Below are positions 24,481 through 33,906 of a stretch of DNA of 64,000 nucleotides, piece by piece. Each line of letters starts with the position of its first letter. Position 1 is the first letter of the stretch. The notes under the pieces are model-generated. The model ran no database searches and had not been told where the DNA came from. It saw only the letters and a program-made list of their open reading frames with translations. The DNA is from Allochromatium vinosum DSM 180 (lineage in GTDB: Bacteria; Pseudomonadota; Gammaproteobacteria; Chromatiales; Chromatiaceae): NCBI RefSeq assembly GCF_000025485.1, contig NC_013851.1, positions 1,775,154 to 1,839,153 on the forward strand, given 5' to 3'. A program made the translations under genes and the position numbers.

Positions 24481-25363
24481 GGGGCGGATGCGCCCAGAAG
24501 TCATCGAGCGCCGCGACCGTCTCGGTAAGCTTTTCCCAGTGGGGCAGCCCCTTGTGCGGCTCCAGGGCCACACGATGCCAGGTATCGTGACGCACCACGA
24601 AGCTCGGCAGGCGGTCGAAGCGGATGTAGGGATCCTGGTCGGCGATGACCAGCACGGGGAGCTCGGTGAGCCGGTCGTAGAGCAGATCGATGGCGTCGGG
24701 CGTGAACAAGCGCATGGCCAGAAAGGTCAGGGGTGCGTGATGCGCCCCCGGCTGGTGCGCGGTGGCCCAAGCATAGTCGATCATTTCTTCCGGCACCGCA
24801 CCGACGAAGGAGCGCCCGAGGAAATGACGGATGCTCGGGCGCGAGGCGACCAGTCCATAGAGCCACTGGCCGAGCCTGGGCCATTGCATCAGCATCCCGA
24901 TTGGGCTGGAGCTTGGCAGCGGCTGTTCGCCGAAGCCGGTCGGCGAGATCAGCACCAGCGAGGTCAGATGCTCCGGCGCCAGCCGCGCCGCCTGGGCGGC
25001 GAACTCGCCGCTCAGCGAGAGCGCGATCAAATCGGCCGGCTCGCCGACGACCTGGGTGAGGAAGTCGGCGATGGCGTGCGCATAGAGCGCAGGCGAATAG
25101 CCTTCGGCACGGCGCTCCGAGTGGCCGAAGCCGGGTAGATCCAGGCTGTAGACCGGGCGCGAGAGACGATAGTGCTCGAACAGCGGGCGCATCTCGAAGC
25201 TACTGGACGCGGCGTTGATGCTGTGGATCAGCACCAGCGGCCGGCCTGGATGGAGACGTTCGGCGTAATAGGTCAGGCGCCAGCCGTCGCGGGTCGTGAA
25301 GTCGGCGCGCGGAGCCGCGATGGCCTCCGGGAGTGCCTGTTGGCCTGGGTGTTGGCGATGCAT
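24464..25363 (-). CDS. Alpha/beta hydrolase with atypical nucleophile elbow
   Basis: 299 residues. The fold signature is clear: YYAERLHPGRPLVLIHSIN, then YSLDLPGFGHSER. The nucleophile elbow reads ALSLSGEFA, i.e. S-x-S-x-E rather than G-x-S-x-G. The acid is probably in VIADQDPYI and the histidine near HKGLPHWEK. Related short-chain hydrolases with an S-x-S-x-E elbow exist, so it may still be active. It is the last gene of gpmI-thyA-sohB-hydrolase, 48 bases after sohB, with GAGGTA before the ATG. The substrate is unknown. Confidence 0.75.
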   Translation of the reverse strand: MHRQHPGQQALPEAIAAPRADFTTRDGWRLTYYAERLHPGRPLVLIHSINAASSSFEMRPLFEHYRLSRPVYSLDLPGFGHSERRAEGYSPALYAHAIADFLTQVVGEPADLIALSLSGEFAAQAARLAPEHLTSLVLISPTGFGEQPLPSSSPIGMLMQWPRLGQWLYGLVASRPSIRHFLGRSFVGAVPEEMIDYAWATAHQPGAHHAPLTFLAMRLFTPDAIDLLYDRLTELPVLVIADQDPYIRFDRLPSFVVRHDTWHRVALEPHKGLPHWEKLTETVAALDDFWAHPPLKRAA

Positions 25364-25411
25364 CTGTCAGGTACCTCGGTCTAGGAAGACGAAATGTTGG
25401 GAGAACCTCAC

Positions 25412-26428
25412 CTACAGCCGTGACGCCGCCGCCAGCACCTGATCCAGCACCCCGCGCACACTCGCCACCAACCGCTCGATCGGTTTCTTGTGCGCCCGGT
25501 ACTTGAGTTTGAGCAGCTCCATCTCGGCCCCCGCCTCCAGTATGAAATCGTCACTGGTCTGGATGGCGTCGACCAGCCCCAGCTCAACGGCGCGCCGGCC
25601 GTGCCAGTATTCGCCGGTCGCCACCCGCTCCAGATCCAGACCGGGCCGGTACTCGGAGACGAACGCCTTGAACAGCCGATGCGTCTCTTCCAGCTGCTCG
25701 CGCAGCTTCTGACGCCCCTCGTCGGTGTTCTCGCCAAAGAGCGTCAGCGTGCGCTTGTACTCACCGGCCGTATGCAGCTCGAAGTCCACGCCATAGCGTT
25801 CGAGCACGCGATGGAAGTTGGGCAGCTCGGCCAGCACCCCGATCGAACCGATGACGGCAAAGGGCGCGGCAATGATGCGATCGGCGACACAGGCCATGAG
25901 ATACCCGCCGCTGGCTGCGACCTTGTCGACGGCGATCGTGAGCGGAATGCCCCTGGCACGCAGCCGCGCCAGTTGTGAAGCCGCCAGCCCATGCTCGCTG
26001 ACCATGCCGCCGGCATTGTCGAGCCGCACCAGCACCTGATCGCCCGCGCGCGCCTCCTGGAGCAGGGTCGTCACCAGCACTCGCAGCGCGCTGACCTCAC
26101 TGGCGCGAATGTCCCCATTGAACTCGATGATGAACAGCCGCCGCAGCTCCTGATCGCCGGTCTTTTCGCGTTCCTTCTCGCGCTTGCGCTCCTGCTTGAG
26201 AAAGGCTTTGTACGCCTTCTCCGGCAGCGAGATCTCCTTGAGCGCATAACTGAGCGAGCGATAACGCTCCTTGAGATCCGTGATCTCCAGTTGCTCGCGC
26301 TGCAATCCGCCGCTGGAGCGCACGCGCAACGCCAGCACGATCAGCACCGCGATCCCGGTCAGCAGGGTCAGGGTCTTGGCCAGGAAGAAGAGATAGTCGA
26401 TCGATGACTCCAGAAACACATCCAGCAT
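25412..26428 (-). CDS. sohB: SohB inner-membrane serine peptidase (S49)
   Basis: 338 residues, close to E. coli SohB. An N-terminal membrane helix (FFLAKTLTLLTGIAVLIVLA) precedes a charged linker rich in K, E and R (about 60-90) and the Clp-fold S49 domain. The serine nucleophile is in KVAASGGYLMACVADRI. GEYKRTLTLFGENT is also typical of the family. The active site faces the periplasm in relatives. It lies 36 bases after thyA in the same operon. Confidence 0.92.
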   Translation of the reverse strand: MLDVFLESSIDYLFFLAKTLTLLTGIAVLIVLALRVRSSGGLQREQLEITDLKERYRSLSYALKEISLPEKAYKAFLKQERKREKEREKTGDQELRRLFIIEFNGDIRASEVSALRVLVTTLLQEARAGDQVLVRLDNAGGMVSEHGLAASQLARLRARGIPLTIAVDKVAASGGYLMACVADRIIAAPFAVIGSIGVLAELPNFHRVLERYGVDFELHTAGEYKRTLTLFGENTDEGRQKLREQLEETHRLFKAFVSEYRPGLDLERVATGEYWHGRRAVELGLVDAIQTSDDFILEAGAEMELLKLKYRAHKKPIERLVASVRGVLDQVLAAASRL

Positions 26429-26464
26429 GGGCAGAGAACCTTCCGAGGTGAAATGGACCGTGGC

Positions 26465-27304
26465 TCAAACCGCGATCGGCGCACGAATCGCCGGATGCGG
26501 ATCGTATCCCTGGAGTTCGATGTCCTCGAACCCATAGTCGAACAGCGTCTCCGGTCGGCGCTTGAGCACCAGACGCGGCAGCGGACGCGGCGCGCGCCCG
26601 AGCTGGGCGTGGACGATCTCCGAGGTCAGATGGTTGCGATACAGATGCAGATCGCCGAAGGTGTGGATGAACTCGCCCGGCTCCAGATCGCACTGCTGCG
26701 CGATCAGGTGCGTCAGCAGCGCATAGCTGGCGATGTTGAACGGCACACCGAGAAAGAGATCGGCACTGCGCTGATAGAGCTGGCAGGACAGCCGCCCATT
26801 GGCCACATGGAACTGGAACAGACAGTGACAGGGCGCCAGCGCCATGCGGCCGGCGCGTACATTGTCCTGTGGACTCAGGGTCTCGTCGGGCAGATCGGCC
26901 GGATTCCAGGCCGAGACCACCAGCCGGCGCGAATGCGGCCGGGTGCGGATGGTCGCGACCAGCTCGGCGAGCTGATCGATCGCGCGCCCGTCCGGCGCCG
27001 GCCAGGCGCGCCACTGAGCGCCATAGATCGGGCCGAGCGCGTCATGCTCCGTCGCCCACTCGTCCCAGATGCGGATGCCGTGTGCACGCAGCCAGCCGTT
27101 ATCAGTCGAACCGGACAGGAACCACAGCAGCTCGCCGACCACGCTCTTGAAATGCACGCGCTTGGTGGTCAGCAGCGGAAAGCCCGCCGCCAGGTCGAAT
27201 CGCACCTGCCGCCCGAAGACCGCGCGCGTCCCGACGCCCGTGCGGTCGGCCTGATCCTGGCCGTTGGCAACGACGTCGCGCAGAAGATCCAGATAGACCT
27301 GCAT
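26465..27304 (-). CDS. thyA: Thymidylate synthase
   Basis: 279 residues. It methylates dUMP to dTMP using methylene-tetrahydrofolate. The catalytic cysteine is in [12 protein letters not shown], with the dUMP-binding [17 protein letters not shown] and the C-terminal [14 protein letters not shown]. It is full length; E. coli ThyA is 264 residues, and the extra residues lie mainly in the small-domain insertion. It starts four bases after gpmI stops, which implies coupling. Confidence 0.97.
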   Translation of the reverse strand: MQVYLDLLRDVVANGQDQADRTGVGTRAVFGRQVRFDLAAGFPLLTTKRVHFKSVVGELLWFLSGSTDNGWLRAHGIRIWDEWATEHDALGPIYGAQWRAWPAPDGRAIDQLAELVATIRTRPHSRRLVVSAWNPADLPDETLSPQDNVRAGRMALAPCHCLFQFHVANGRLSCQLYQRSADLFLGVPFNIASYALLTHLIAQQCDLEPGEFIHTFGDLHLYRNHLTSEIVHAQLGRAPRPLPRLVLKRRPETLFDYGFEDIELQGYDPHPAIRAPIAV

Positions 27305-27308
27305 CGCG

Positions 27309-28844
27309 TCAGACCACCGCCGGGCCGAGCAGCAGCGAGCGCCCGTCCATCACGTCAGGGACCGGGATACCCATCAGCGTGAGCACCGTGGGCGCGATGT
27401 CCTTGATCCCGCCGCCGATGGTCAGCCGCCAGGGCGCCTCGTCGACGATCAGGCAGGGCACCGGATAGAGACTGTGCTGGGTGTGCGGATCGCCCGTGAC
27501 CGGATCGACCAGCTCGTCGCAGTTGCCGTGGTCGGCGGTGAGGATCACCGAATAGCCGCCCGCGACCGCCGCGTCCAGCACCCGCCCGGCCTCGCGATCG
27601 AGCACCTCGACCGCCGCGATCACTGCCTCGCGCACCGCCGTGTGCCCGACCATGTCGCCATTGGCAAAGTTGACGACGATGAAGGGATAGACCTGTTTCT
27701 CGATCGCCGCGATCACGGCATCGGCCACCTCGGGCGCGCTCATCTCGGGCTTGAGATCATAGGTCGCGACCTTGGGCGAGGGCACCAGCACCCGTTCCTC
27801 GCCCGGATACGGCTCGTCACGTCCGCCGTTGAAGAAGAAGGTGACATGGGCGTATTTCTCGGTCTCGGCGCAGTGGAACTGCGGCAGACCGTCGTGGCTC
27901 AGCACCTGACCGAGCGTGATCTTGGGCATGTCGTGATCGAAAGCGATCGGCAAACCGTACCACTGGTCGTACTCCATCATGCAGGTCACGTTGACCCCAG
28001 TGACGCCGCGCCGGTCGAAGTGATCGAAATCCGGCTTGAACAGCGCCGAGACCAGTTGGCGCGGACGGTCCTTACGGAAGTTGAAATGGATGACCTGATC
28101 GCCGCTCTGGATGGTCTCGCCGCCTTCGATCAGGGTCGGACGGATGAACTCGTCGTCCTCGCCCCCGGCATAGGCCGCCTCGATGGCTGCGCGCGCACTC
28201 TCTGCCCGGCGCCCTTCCCCGTCGACCAGCGCCCGCCAGGCCAGCTCGGTGCGATCCCAGCGATTGTCGCGGTCCATGGCATAGTAGCGACCCGAGACGC
28301 TGGCGATCTGACCGCCGGCCACTTCGAGCGCATTCTCGACGCTCTTGAGATAGTTCAGCGCCGAGCGCGGCGGCGTGTCGCGTCCATCGGTGAACATGTG
28401 CACCATGGGGCGCGCGCCCTGATATTTGCACAGCTTGATCAGTGCGTTGAGATGATGGACATGACTGTGCACGCCGCCGTCCGAGACCAGCCCCATCAGA
28501 TGCAGCGGACGGTTCTGAGCCGCCGCCGCTTGCGCTGCCGCGACCAGGGCGCGGTTCTCATAGAAACTGCGGTCGGAGATCGCCTGATCGATCAGTACCA
28601 GATCCTGACGTACCACGCAGCCGGAGCCGAGCGTCATGTGCCCGACCTCGGAATTGCCCATCTGACCGTCCGGCAGCCCGACTGACAGACCAGACGCCTG
28701 GATGGCCGTGTGCGGATGGGTCGAGAAATAGCGGTCCAGATTCGGCGTGCGCGCGATCGCCACGGCATTGTTGGCCTTGGACGGATTCAGGCCGAAGCCG
28801 TCGAGGATGATCAGGACGACGGGACGGCGTGGGACGTTTTTCAT
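27309..28844 (-). CDS. gpmI: 2,3-bisphosphoglycerate-independent phosphoglycerate mutase
   Basis: 511 residues, the Mn2+-dependent enzyme interconverting 3- and 2-phosphoglycerate. The metal-binding DGFG lies near the N-terminus and the phosphorylated serine in [21 protein letters not shown] and ANGDMVGHT follow, and the C-terminal [10 protein letters not shown] carries further metal ligands. The ATG is preceded by GCGGAG six bases upstream, and this ribosome site lies inside a repeat that resembles the right end of the IscB element (28845-28887). Confidence 0.97.
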   Translation of the reverse strand: MKNVPRRPVVLIILDGFGLNPSKANNAVAIARTPNLDRYFSTHPHTAIQASGLSVGLPDGQMGNSEVGHMTLGSGCVVRQDLVLIDQAISDRSFYENRALVAAAQAAAAQNRPLHLMGLVSDGGVHSHVHHLNALIKLCKYQGARPMVHMFTDGRDTPPRSALNYLKSVENALEVAGGQIASVSGRYYAMDRDNRWDRTELAWRALVDGEGRRAESARAAIEAAYAGGEDDEFIRPTLIEGGETIQSGDQVIHFNFRKDRPRQLVSALFKPDFDHFDRRGVTGVNVTCMMEYDQWYGLPIAFDHDMPKITLGQVLSHDGLPQFHCAETEKYAHVTFFFNGGRDEPYPGEERVLVPSPKVATYDLKPEMSAPEVADAVIAAIEKQVYPFIVVNFANGDMVGHTAVREAVIAAVEVLDREAGRVLDAAVAGGYSVILTADHGNCDELVDPVTGDPHTQHSLYPVPCLIVDEAPWRLTIGGGIKDIAPTVLTLMGIPVPDVMDGRSLLLGPAVV

Positions 28845-28887
28845 CAGTGACTCCGCGAGAAACTCGACCCTTCCGGGCCGGGAGCGA
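28845..28887 (-). repeat. Solitary IS200/IS605-type right-end-like sequence abutting gpmI
   Basis: The block CGCGAGAAA...CCTTCCGGGC...GGGAG at 28855-28887 matches the right end of the IscB element (59358-59390) at 27 of 33 positions, counted by eye. In both places the minus strand runs from the hairpin through TTTCTCGCG to ACTGATG, where ATG is the start of the downstream gene. No transposase or IscB fragment is next to it, so it is a fossil end, a small non-autonomous element, or a regulatory hairpin with the same origin. Confidence 0.6.
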
Positions 28888-28996
28888 GCGTGTTCGTCGA
28901 CTGTCGTGATCCGGCTGTCGGCCCGCTCGCAAAATCAGCTATTCTAAACGGCCTCTGACCTCATCGCCCGGCTTTAAATTCCTGCCTCTACCTTCT

Positions 28997-30361
28997 ATGA
29001 CCACCAGGCCACATCGCCCTCGCCCAGACGACACCCAGCCCACGCGCGACCCCTTCGTCGACTGGGTGCGCGAGGCCACGCCCTATATTCACGCCCACCG
29101 CGGCCGGACCTTCGTCATCGCCTTCGGCGGCGAGGCGGTGGCCGATGCGCGCTTCCCCGAGCTGGTACACGACATCGCCCTGCTGCACGGACTCGGTATC
29201 CGGCTGGTGCTGGTGCATGGCGCGCGTCCGCAGATCGAGCAGCGTCTTCGCGATCAGGGGGCGCAACTGCGCTATGTCAACGGTCTGCGCGTCACTGACG
29301 ACCGGGCGCTCGCCTGTGTCAAGGAGGCCGCCGGCATGGTACGGGTCGAGATCGAGGCCCTGCTGTCGCTGGGACTGGCCAACTCGCCCATGGCCGGGGT
29401 GCGCATCCCGGTGGTCTCGGGCAACTTCGTCGCCGCGCGTCCGCTCGGGGTCATCGATGGCGTCGACTACGCCCATACCGGCTCGGTGCGCCGCGTCGAT
29501 CATCGCACTCTGCGCACCCTGCTCGACCAGGGCATGGTCGCTCTGATGCCGCCGCTCGGCTACTCGCCCACCGGCGAGGTCTTCAACCTGAGCGCGGCGG
29601 ACGTGGCGCGCAGTGCCGCCGTCGCCCTGGGCGCCGACAAGCTGATCTTTCTGACCGAGAGCATGGAGTCGAGTCAGCATCCGACACTGGCGCCGAACCT
29701 GCTCGCGCGCGACGTCGATGCCCTGTTGGCGGCCGAGACGCTCCCCGACGAACTTGCGACCTGTCTGCGCGCCGGCGCCGAAGCCTGCCGCCACGGCATC
29801 CGCCGGGTGCATCTGGTCGAGCGCGGCGACCCGGGCGCGCTGCTGCGCGAACTCTTCACCCACGATGGCAGCGGAACCCTGATCTCAGCCGAACCCTACG
29901 AGGATCTGCGCCCGGCGCGCATCGACGACGTGACCGGCATCCTGGAGCTGCTGCGTCCGATGGAAGAACGCGGCGTGCTGGTGCGCCGTTCGCGCGAGCG
30001 GCTCGAAACCGAGATCGAGTGCTTCCATATCACCGAACGCGACGGGCTGGTCACCGCCTGTGCGGCGCTCTACCCCTATCCGGCCGACGACATGGCCGAG
30101 CTGGCCTGTCTGGCCGTCCACCAGGACTATCGGGGCGGACATCGCGGCGAGCGCCTGCTCGAACACCTGTCCACCCTGGCGCGCGCCCAGGGCATCAGCC
30201 GGCTGTTCGTGCTCACCACCCAGACGGCGCATTGGTTCCAGGAACGCGGCTTTCAGCCGGCCGGACTCGATGCACTGCCGATGGAAAAGCGCGCGCTCTA
30301 CAACTTCCAGCGCAATTCGAAGGTCTTCATCAAGACGCTCCAGTCAACGTCCCCGGCCTGA
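28997..30361 (+). CDS. argA: N-acetylglutamate synthase
   Basis: 454 residues, the first enzyme of arginine synthesis. An N-terminal amino-acid-kinase domain (about 30-300: VIAFGGEAVAD, LVLVHGARPQIEQRL, GVDYAHTGSVRRVD), which binds arginine in relatives, is fused to a C-terminal GNAT acetyltransferase domain (CLAVHQDYRGGHRGERLL). Length fits ArgA. The gene is divergent from gpmI across a 152-base region. The last codons and the TGA fall inside a hairpin resembling the left end of the IscB element (30344-30375). Confidence 0.95.
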   Translation: MTTRPHRPRPDDTQPTRDPFVDWVREATPYIHAHRGRTFVIAFGGEAVADARFPELVHDIALLHGLGIRLVLVHGARPQIEQRLRDQGAQLRYVNGLRVTDDRALACVKEAAGMVRVEIEALLSLGLANSPMAGVRIPVVSGNFVAARPLGVIDGVDYAHTGSVRRVDHRTLRTLLDQGMVALMPPLGYSPTGEVFNLSAADVARSAAVALGADKLIFLTESMESSQHPTLAPNLLARDVDALLAAETLPDELATCLRAGAEACRHGIRRVHLVERGDPGALLRELFTHDGSGTLISAEPYEDLRPARIDDVTGILELLRPMEERGVLVRRSRERLETEIECFHITERDGLVTACAALYPYPADDMAELACLAVHQDYRGGHRGERLLEHLSTLARAQGISRLFVLTTQTAHWFQERGFQPAGLDALPMEKRALYNFQRNSKVFIKTLQSTSPA

Positions 30362-30375
30362 AGGCCGGAACTTGG
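30344..30375 (+). repeat. Solitary IS200/IS605-type left-end-like hairpin containing the argA stop
   Basis: TCAAC, then CCCCGGCCTGAAGGCCGG, then CTTGG. Compared with the left end of the IscB element read on the minus strand from 61049, 25 of 32 positions agree by eye. Two of the differences (G for C in the left arm, C for G in the right arm) keep the stem paired. The TGA in the hairpin loop is the argA stop codon. No element body follows. It may also act as an argA terminator. Confidence 0.6.
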
Positions 30376-30426
30376 ATATCCGGTATTCCGTCTCACATGA
30401 CCGCCTCGACAGCCTGCTCTAAGATC

Positions 30427-33400
30427 ATGCCCCAGACATCGCCCACCCACCCGAACGCCTCCCGCTCAGGGGCGCGCATCGCCACGCTCATGGCGGCTCT
30501 GTTCGCCGTCCTGATGCTGACCGCGATCAGTGTCCCGGCTCAGGACACAGAGGCCAAAACGTCACTCGCCAGCGTGGCGAGCGCCACGACCTCGCTACCG
30601 ACCAAGGCCCGGATCGAGGAAGAGCTCGCGGGACTCGAAGCGAGCAGCGGCCTGGACGAGGCGCTCAAATCGACCCTGACCGAACTCTATCGCCGCACAC
30701 TGGCCAACCTCGATGACATCGCGAAATTCGACGCACGTCTGACCGAGTTGACCGAGTCGCTGAAGACCGCACCCAAGCAGACCCGCGAACTCCAGAAGTC
30801 ACTGGAGCGCCAGTCGGCCACCAGCGGCGCCCAGCCGCCGAAGATTCCGGATGGACTCACGACCGATCAGCTCAGCCAGCGACTCAATCAGGTACTTGCT
30901 GATGCCGCCGCCAACGAGATCCGTGTCAGCGAGCTCGAGAAGCTCATCGATGCCAATCAGGCGCGTCCGGCGACGGCACGCGAGCGCCTGATCGTCATCA
31001 AGCAGTCTCTCGACACCCTGGATCAGGATCTCCAGCAAGGCGCACCCGTCGGCGAGTCTCCCGAATTGACCCAGGCCAAGCGCTGGGCGACCGAGACGCA
31101 ACGTCGGGTTCTCTGGGGCGAGGCCCGGATGCTCGAACAGGAGCTGCTCACGCAATCGGCGAATGAGGCGCTGATCAAAGCCCGTCACGACCTGGCCGCC
31201 CTGGAGCTGCGCGAACTCAAGGTTCAGCAGCGCGCACTCGAGGAGGCGTTGAACGAACGGCGCGCCGAGCAGGCACGCACCGAGCAGCTCGCCTCCGAGC
31301 GTGCTCAGCGTGAGGCCGAGGACAAGCATCCCCTGGTGCGCGACCTGATCCAGCGCAACGCCGCGCTGACCCAGGCGCTGGGCGAGAGTGCCGACCGCCT
31401 CTCGGGGTTGCGCGATGAACTGGCGCGCGTGGAGGCCGAACGCAAGCGCATCGAGGACGAATATCGTGGAGCCAAGCAGCGCCTGGACGTCGCCGGACTC
31501 ACGCGGGCGCTCGGCCAGGTTCTGCTCGATCAGCGCACTCAGCTTCCCGACCGGCGCCAATATCGCAGCGCTATCGATCAGCGTGAGAGCCAGATCGCCG
31601 ACGCCACCCTGCGCCAGATCCGTTATCGCGAAGAGGAGCGCCAACTGCGCGATCTCGATCGCTATATCCAGGATCTGGCCCTCAAGGAGCCGGCTGTCGG
31701 CAGCAAAGCGGTTCGCCCCGAGTTTCTGGAGGCGCTCAAACAGCGCCGCAGTCTGCTCGGCCAGCTGATCAAGAGCCAGGACGATTACATCCGCCAGCTC
31801 GGTGAACTGAACTATGCCGCCGAACAGGTGGTGTTGACCACCCAGCACTACGACGACTTTCTGGCCGAGCGCCTGCTCTGGGTGCGCAGTTCGTCCGCCA
31901 TCGATCTGGAGACGGTCCGGAGCCTGCCGGCGGCGCTGGGCTGGCTGATCTCGATCGAGGGCTGGAGCGAGGTCGGGCGCGCGCTCATCGAACGTTTGCG
32001 CCACTCGCCGCTGTTCTGGGGCGGGCTGGTATTCGTGGCCGTCCTGCTGTGGAAGAATCCAGCCATGCGGCGCGCGATCCGGGCGCGCGCCGAACCTGTG
32101 CGCCGCGTGCGCACCGATGGCATCCAGTTCACGCTCGAATCGATCGGTCTGACGCTGGTCGCCGCCCTGCCGTTGGCCGTCCTAAGTTGGCTGATCGGTC
32201 AGCAGCTCCTGCTCTCGACCGAGGCTACGGCTTATACGCGCGCCTTCGGTGTTGCCCTGACCCAGGTTGCCTTTGGACTCTATTATCTGCGGGCTTTCCG
32301 CCTGCTGTGCATGACCGACGGTGTCGCCGCGCGGCATTTTCGCTGGAACCCCGAAGTGCTCAAGCGTCTGCGGCACGACTTCGGCTGGTTCACGTTCTAT
32401 ATCGTGCCGATCGCGCTCATCGTCATCGCGCTGCATCAATACAATGATCCCGCCCATGCCGATGGACTCGGACGCTTGCTGCTGATCGCCACCATGCTCG
32501 GCTTCGCGGTCTTCTTCGCGCGTCTGCTCAATCCCAGTCACGGCGCCGTCAGCCGCTTTCTGGCCGACAACCCCGACGGCTGGTTCCATCGCATGCGTCG
32601 GCTCTGGTTTCCGCTGATCGTGGGTGCACCGCTGGCGCTGGCGGTCCTGGCCATCATCGGCTATGTCTACACGGCCGGCATCCTGTTCCAATCGCTGGTC
32701 TATCAGGTCTGGGTCATCCTCGCCCTGATCATGCTGCATCAGACCATCGTGCGCTGGCTGATCGTCACGCGCCGTCGCCTAGCCTTCCAGGCGGCACTGG
32801 AGCGTCAGGCCGCGCGTCGGGCGCAGGCCCAGCAGGCCGCCGAGGGCGAGCGCAGCGAGACCGGAGCCGTGCCCGAGGTCTTTCAGGTCGAGGAGCCCGA
32901 ACCGGATCTGGCCGCACTCGATGAGCAGACGCGACGCCTGATCAATGCGTCCATCTTCATCGGCGGCGCCTTCGCCATCTGGGCCACCTGGTCCGAGGTG
33001 CTGCCCGCGTTCGGTTTCCTCGAACGCTTCGCGCTCTGGTACCACACCGGCGTGATCGATGGGACCGAGCAGACGATCCCGGTCACGGTGGCCGACATGG
33101 GATTGGTGCTGCTGATCCTGGTCGTGGCCACCATCGCCGCGCGCAATCTGCCGGCGCTGTTGGAGATCCTGCTGCTCCAGAGTGATTCGGTCTCGGCCGG
33201 GGCGCGTTATACGATCAAGACCCTGTCGAGCTATCTGATCACGGCCGTGGCCTTTCTGCTCGTCTTCAGTACGCTCGGTTTCGACTGGGGGCAGGTGCAA
33301 TGGCTGGTGGCGGCGCTCGGCGTAGGTATCGGTTTCGGTCTCCAGGAGATCGTCGCCAACTTCATCAGTGGTCTGATCATCCTGTTCGAGCGCCCGGTGC

Positions 33401-33894
33401 GGGTCGGCGATATCGTAACCATCGGCGACACCACGGGCGTCGTGACCAACATCCGTATCCGCGCCACGACCATCCGCAACTGGGACAAGCAGGAACTGCT
33501 GGTGCCGAACAAGGAGTTCATCACCGGACGACTGCTCAACTGGACGCTGACCGATCAGCAGAACCGCCTCACTATTCCGGTCGGAGTCGAGTATGGCAGT
33601 GACACCAAGCGGGCGCTCGAACTCCTGACCCGGATCGCTGACGAGCACGAGCGCGTGCTCAAGGATCCGGCACCGCTGATCAGCTTCGAGGCATTCGGGG
33701 ACAATGCACTGACACTGGTACTGCGAGCCTATATGGACTCGCTCGATGGCCGTATCGGCGTCATCACCGAGCTGCACCAGCGGATCTATGACACCTTCAA
33801 CGCCGAAGGTATCGGGATCGCCTTCCCGCAGCGGGACGTGCATCTCTATACCAAGGCGCCGCTGGATGTTCGGCTACAGTCCAACGATCAGTAG
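30427..33894 (+). CDS. mscK: MscK/KefA-like mechanosensitive channel
   Basis: 1155 residues from the ATG at 30427; the frame is open far upstream through argA, which is a shadow. A signal peptide (ATLMAALFAVLMLTAISVPAQ) precedes a periplasmic coiled-coil region (about 40-520) rich in E, R, Q and A. A block of about ten membrane helices follows, ending in the MscS pore helix and beta domain (VAALGVGIGFGLQEIVANF, ERPVRVGDIVTIGD, LVPNKEFITGRLLNWTL). E. coli MscK is about 1120 residues with the same layout. It relieves osmotic downshock. It follows argA by 65 bases, and the Usp gene comes 12 bases after it. Confidence 0.9.
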   Translation: MPQTSPTHPNASRSGARIATLMAALFAVLMLTAISVPAQDTEAKTSLASVASATTSLPTKARIEEELAGLEASSGLDEALKSTLTELYRRTLANLDDIAKFDARLTELTESLKTAPKQTRELQKSLERQSATSGAQPPKIPDGLTTDQLSQRLNQVLADAAANEIRVSELEKLIDANQARPATARERLIVIKQSLDTLDQDLQQGAPVGESPELTQAKRWATETQRRVLWGEARMLEQELLTQSANEALIKARHDLAALELRELKVQQRALEEALNERRAEQARTEQLASERAQREAEDKHPLVRDLIQRNAALTQALGESADRLSGLRDELARVEAERKRIEDEYRGAKQRLDVAGLTRALGQVLLDQRTQLPDRRQYRSAIDQRESQIADATLRQIRYREEERQLRDLDRYIQDLALKEPAVGSKAVRPEFLEALKQRRSLLGQLIKSQDDYIRQLGELNYAAEQVVLTTQHYDDFLAERLLWVRSSSAIDLETVRSLPAALGWLISIEGWSEVGRALIERLRHSPLFWGGLVFVAVLLWKNPAMRRAIRARAEPVRRVRTDGIQFTLESIGLTLVAALPLAVLSWLIGQQLLLSTEATAYTRAFGVALTQVAFGLYYLRAFRLLCMTDGVAARHFRWNPEVLKRLRHDFGWFTFYIVPIALIVIALHQYNDPAHADGLGRLLLIATMLGFAVFFARLLNPSHGAVSRFLADNPDGWFHRMRRLWFPLIVGAPLALAVLAIIGYVYTAGILFQSLVYQVWVILALIMLHQTIVRWLIVTRRRLAFQAALERQAARRAQAQQAAEGERSETGAVPEVFQVEEPEPDLAALDEQTRRLINASIFIGGAFAIWATWSEVLPAFGFLERFALWYHTGVIDGTEQTIPVTVADMGLVLLILVVATIAARNLPALLEILLLQSDSVSAGARYTIKTLSSYLITAVAFLLVFSTLGFDWGQVQWLVAALGVGIGFGLQEIVANFISGLIILFERPVRVGDIVTIGDTTGVVTNIRIRATTIRNWDKQELLVPNKEFITGRLLNWTLTDQQNRLTIPVGVEYGSDTKRALELLTRIADEHERVLKDPAPLISFEAFGDNALTLVLRAYMDSLDGRIGVITELHQRIYDTFNAEGIGIAFPQRDVHLYTKAPLDVRLQSNDQ

Positions 33895-33906
33895 CAGAGG
33901 GACTTC

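Noticed and set aside
30019-30426. N-terminal extension of the MscK-like frame through argA
   Set aside because: Overlaps the argA GNAT domain; the signal peptide just after 30427 fixes the start.
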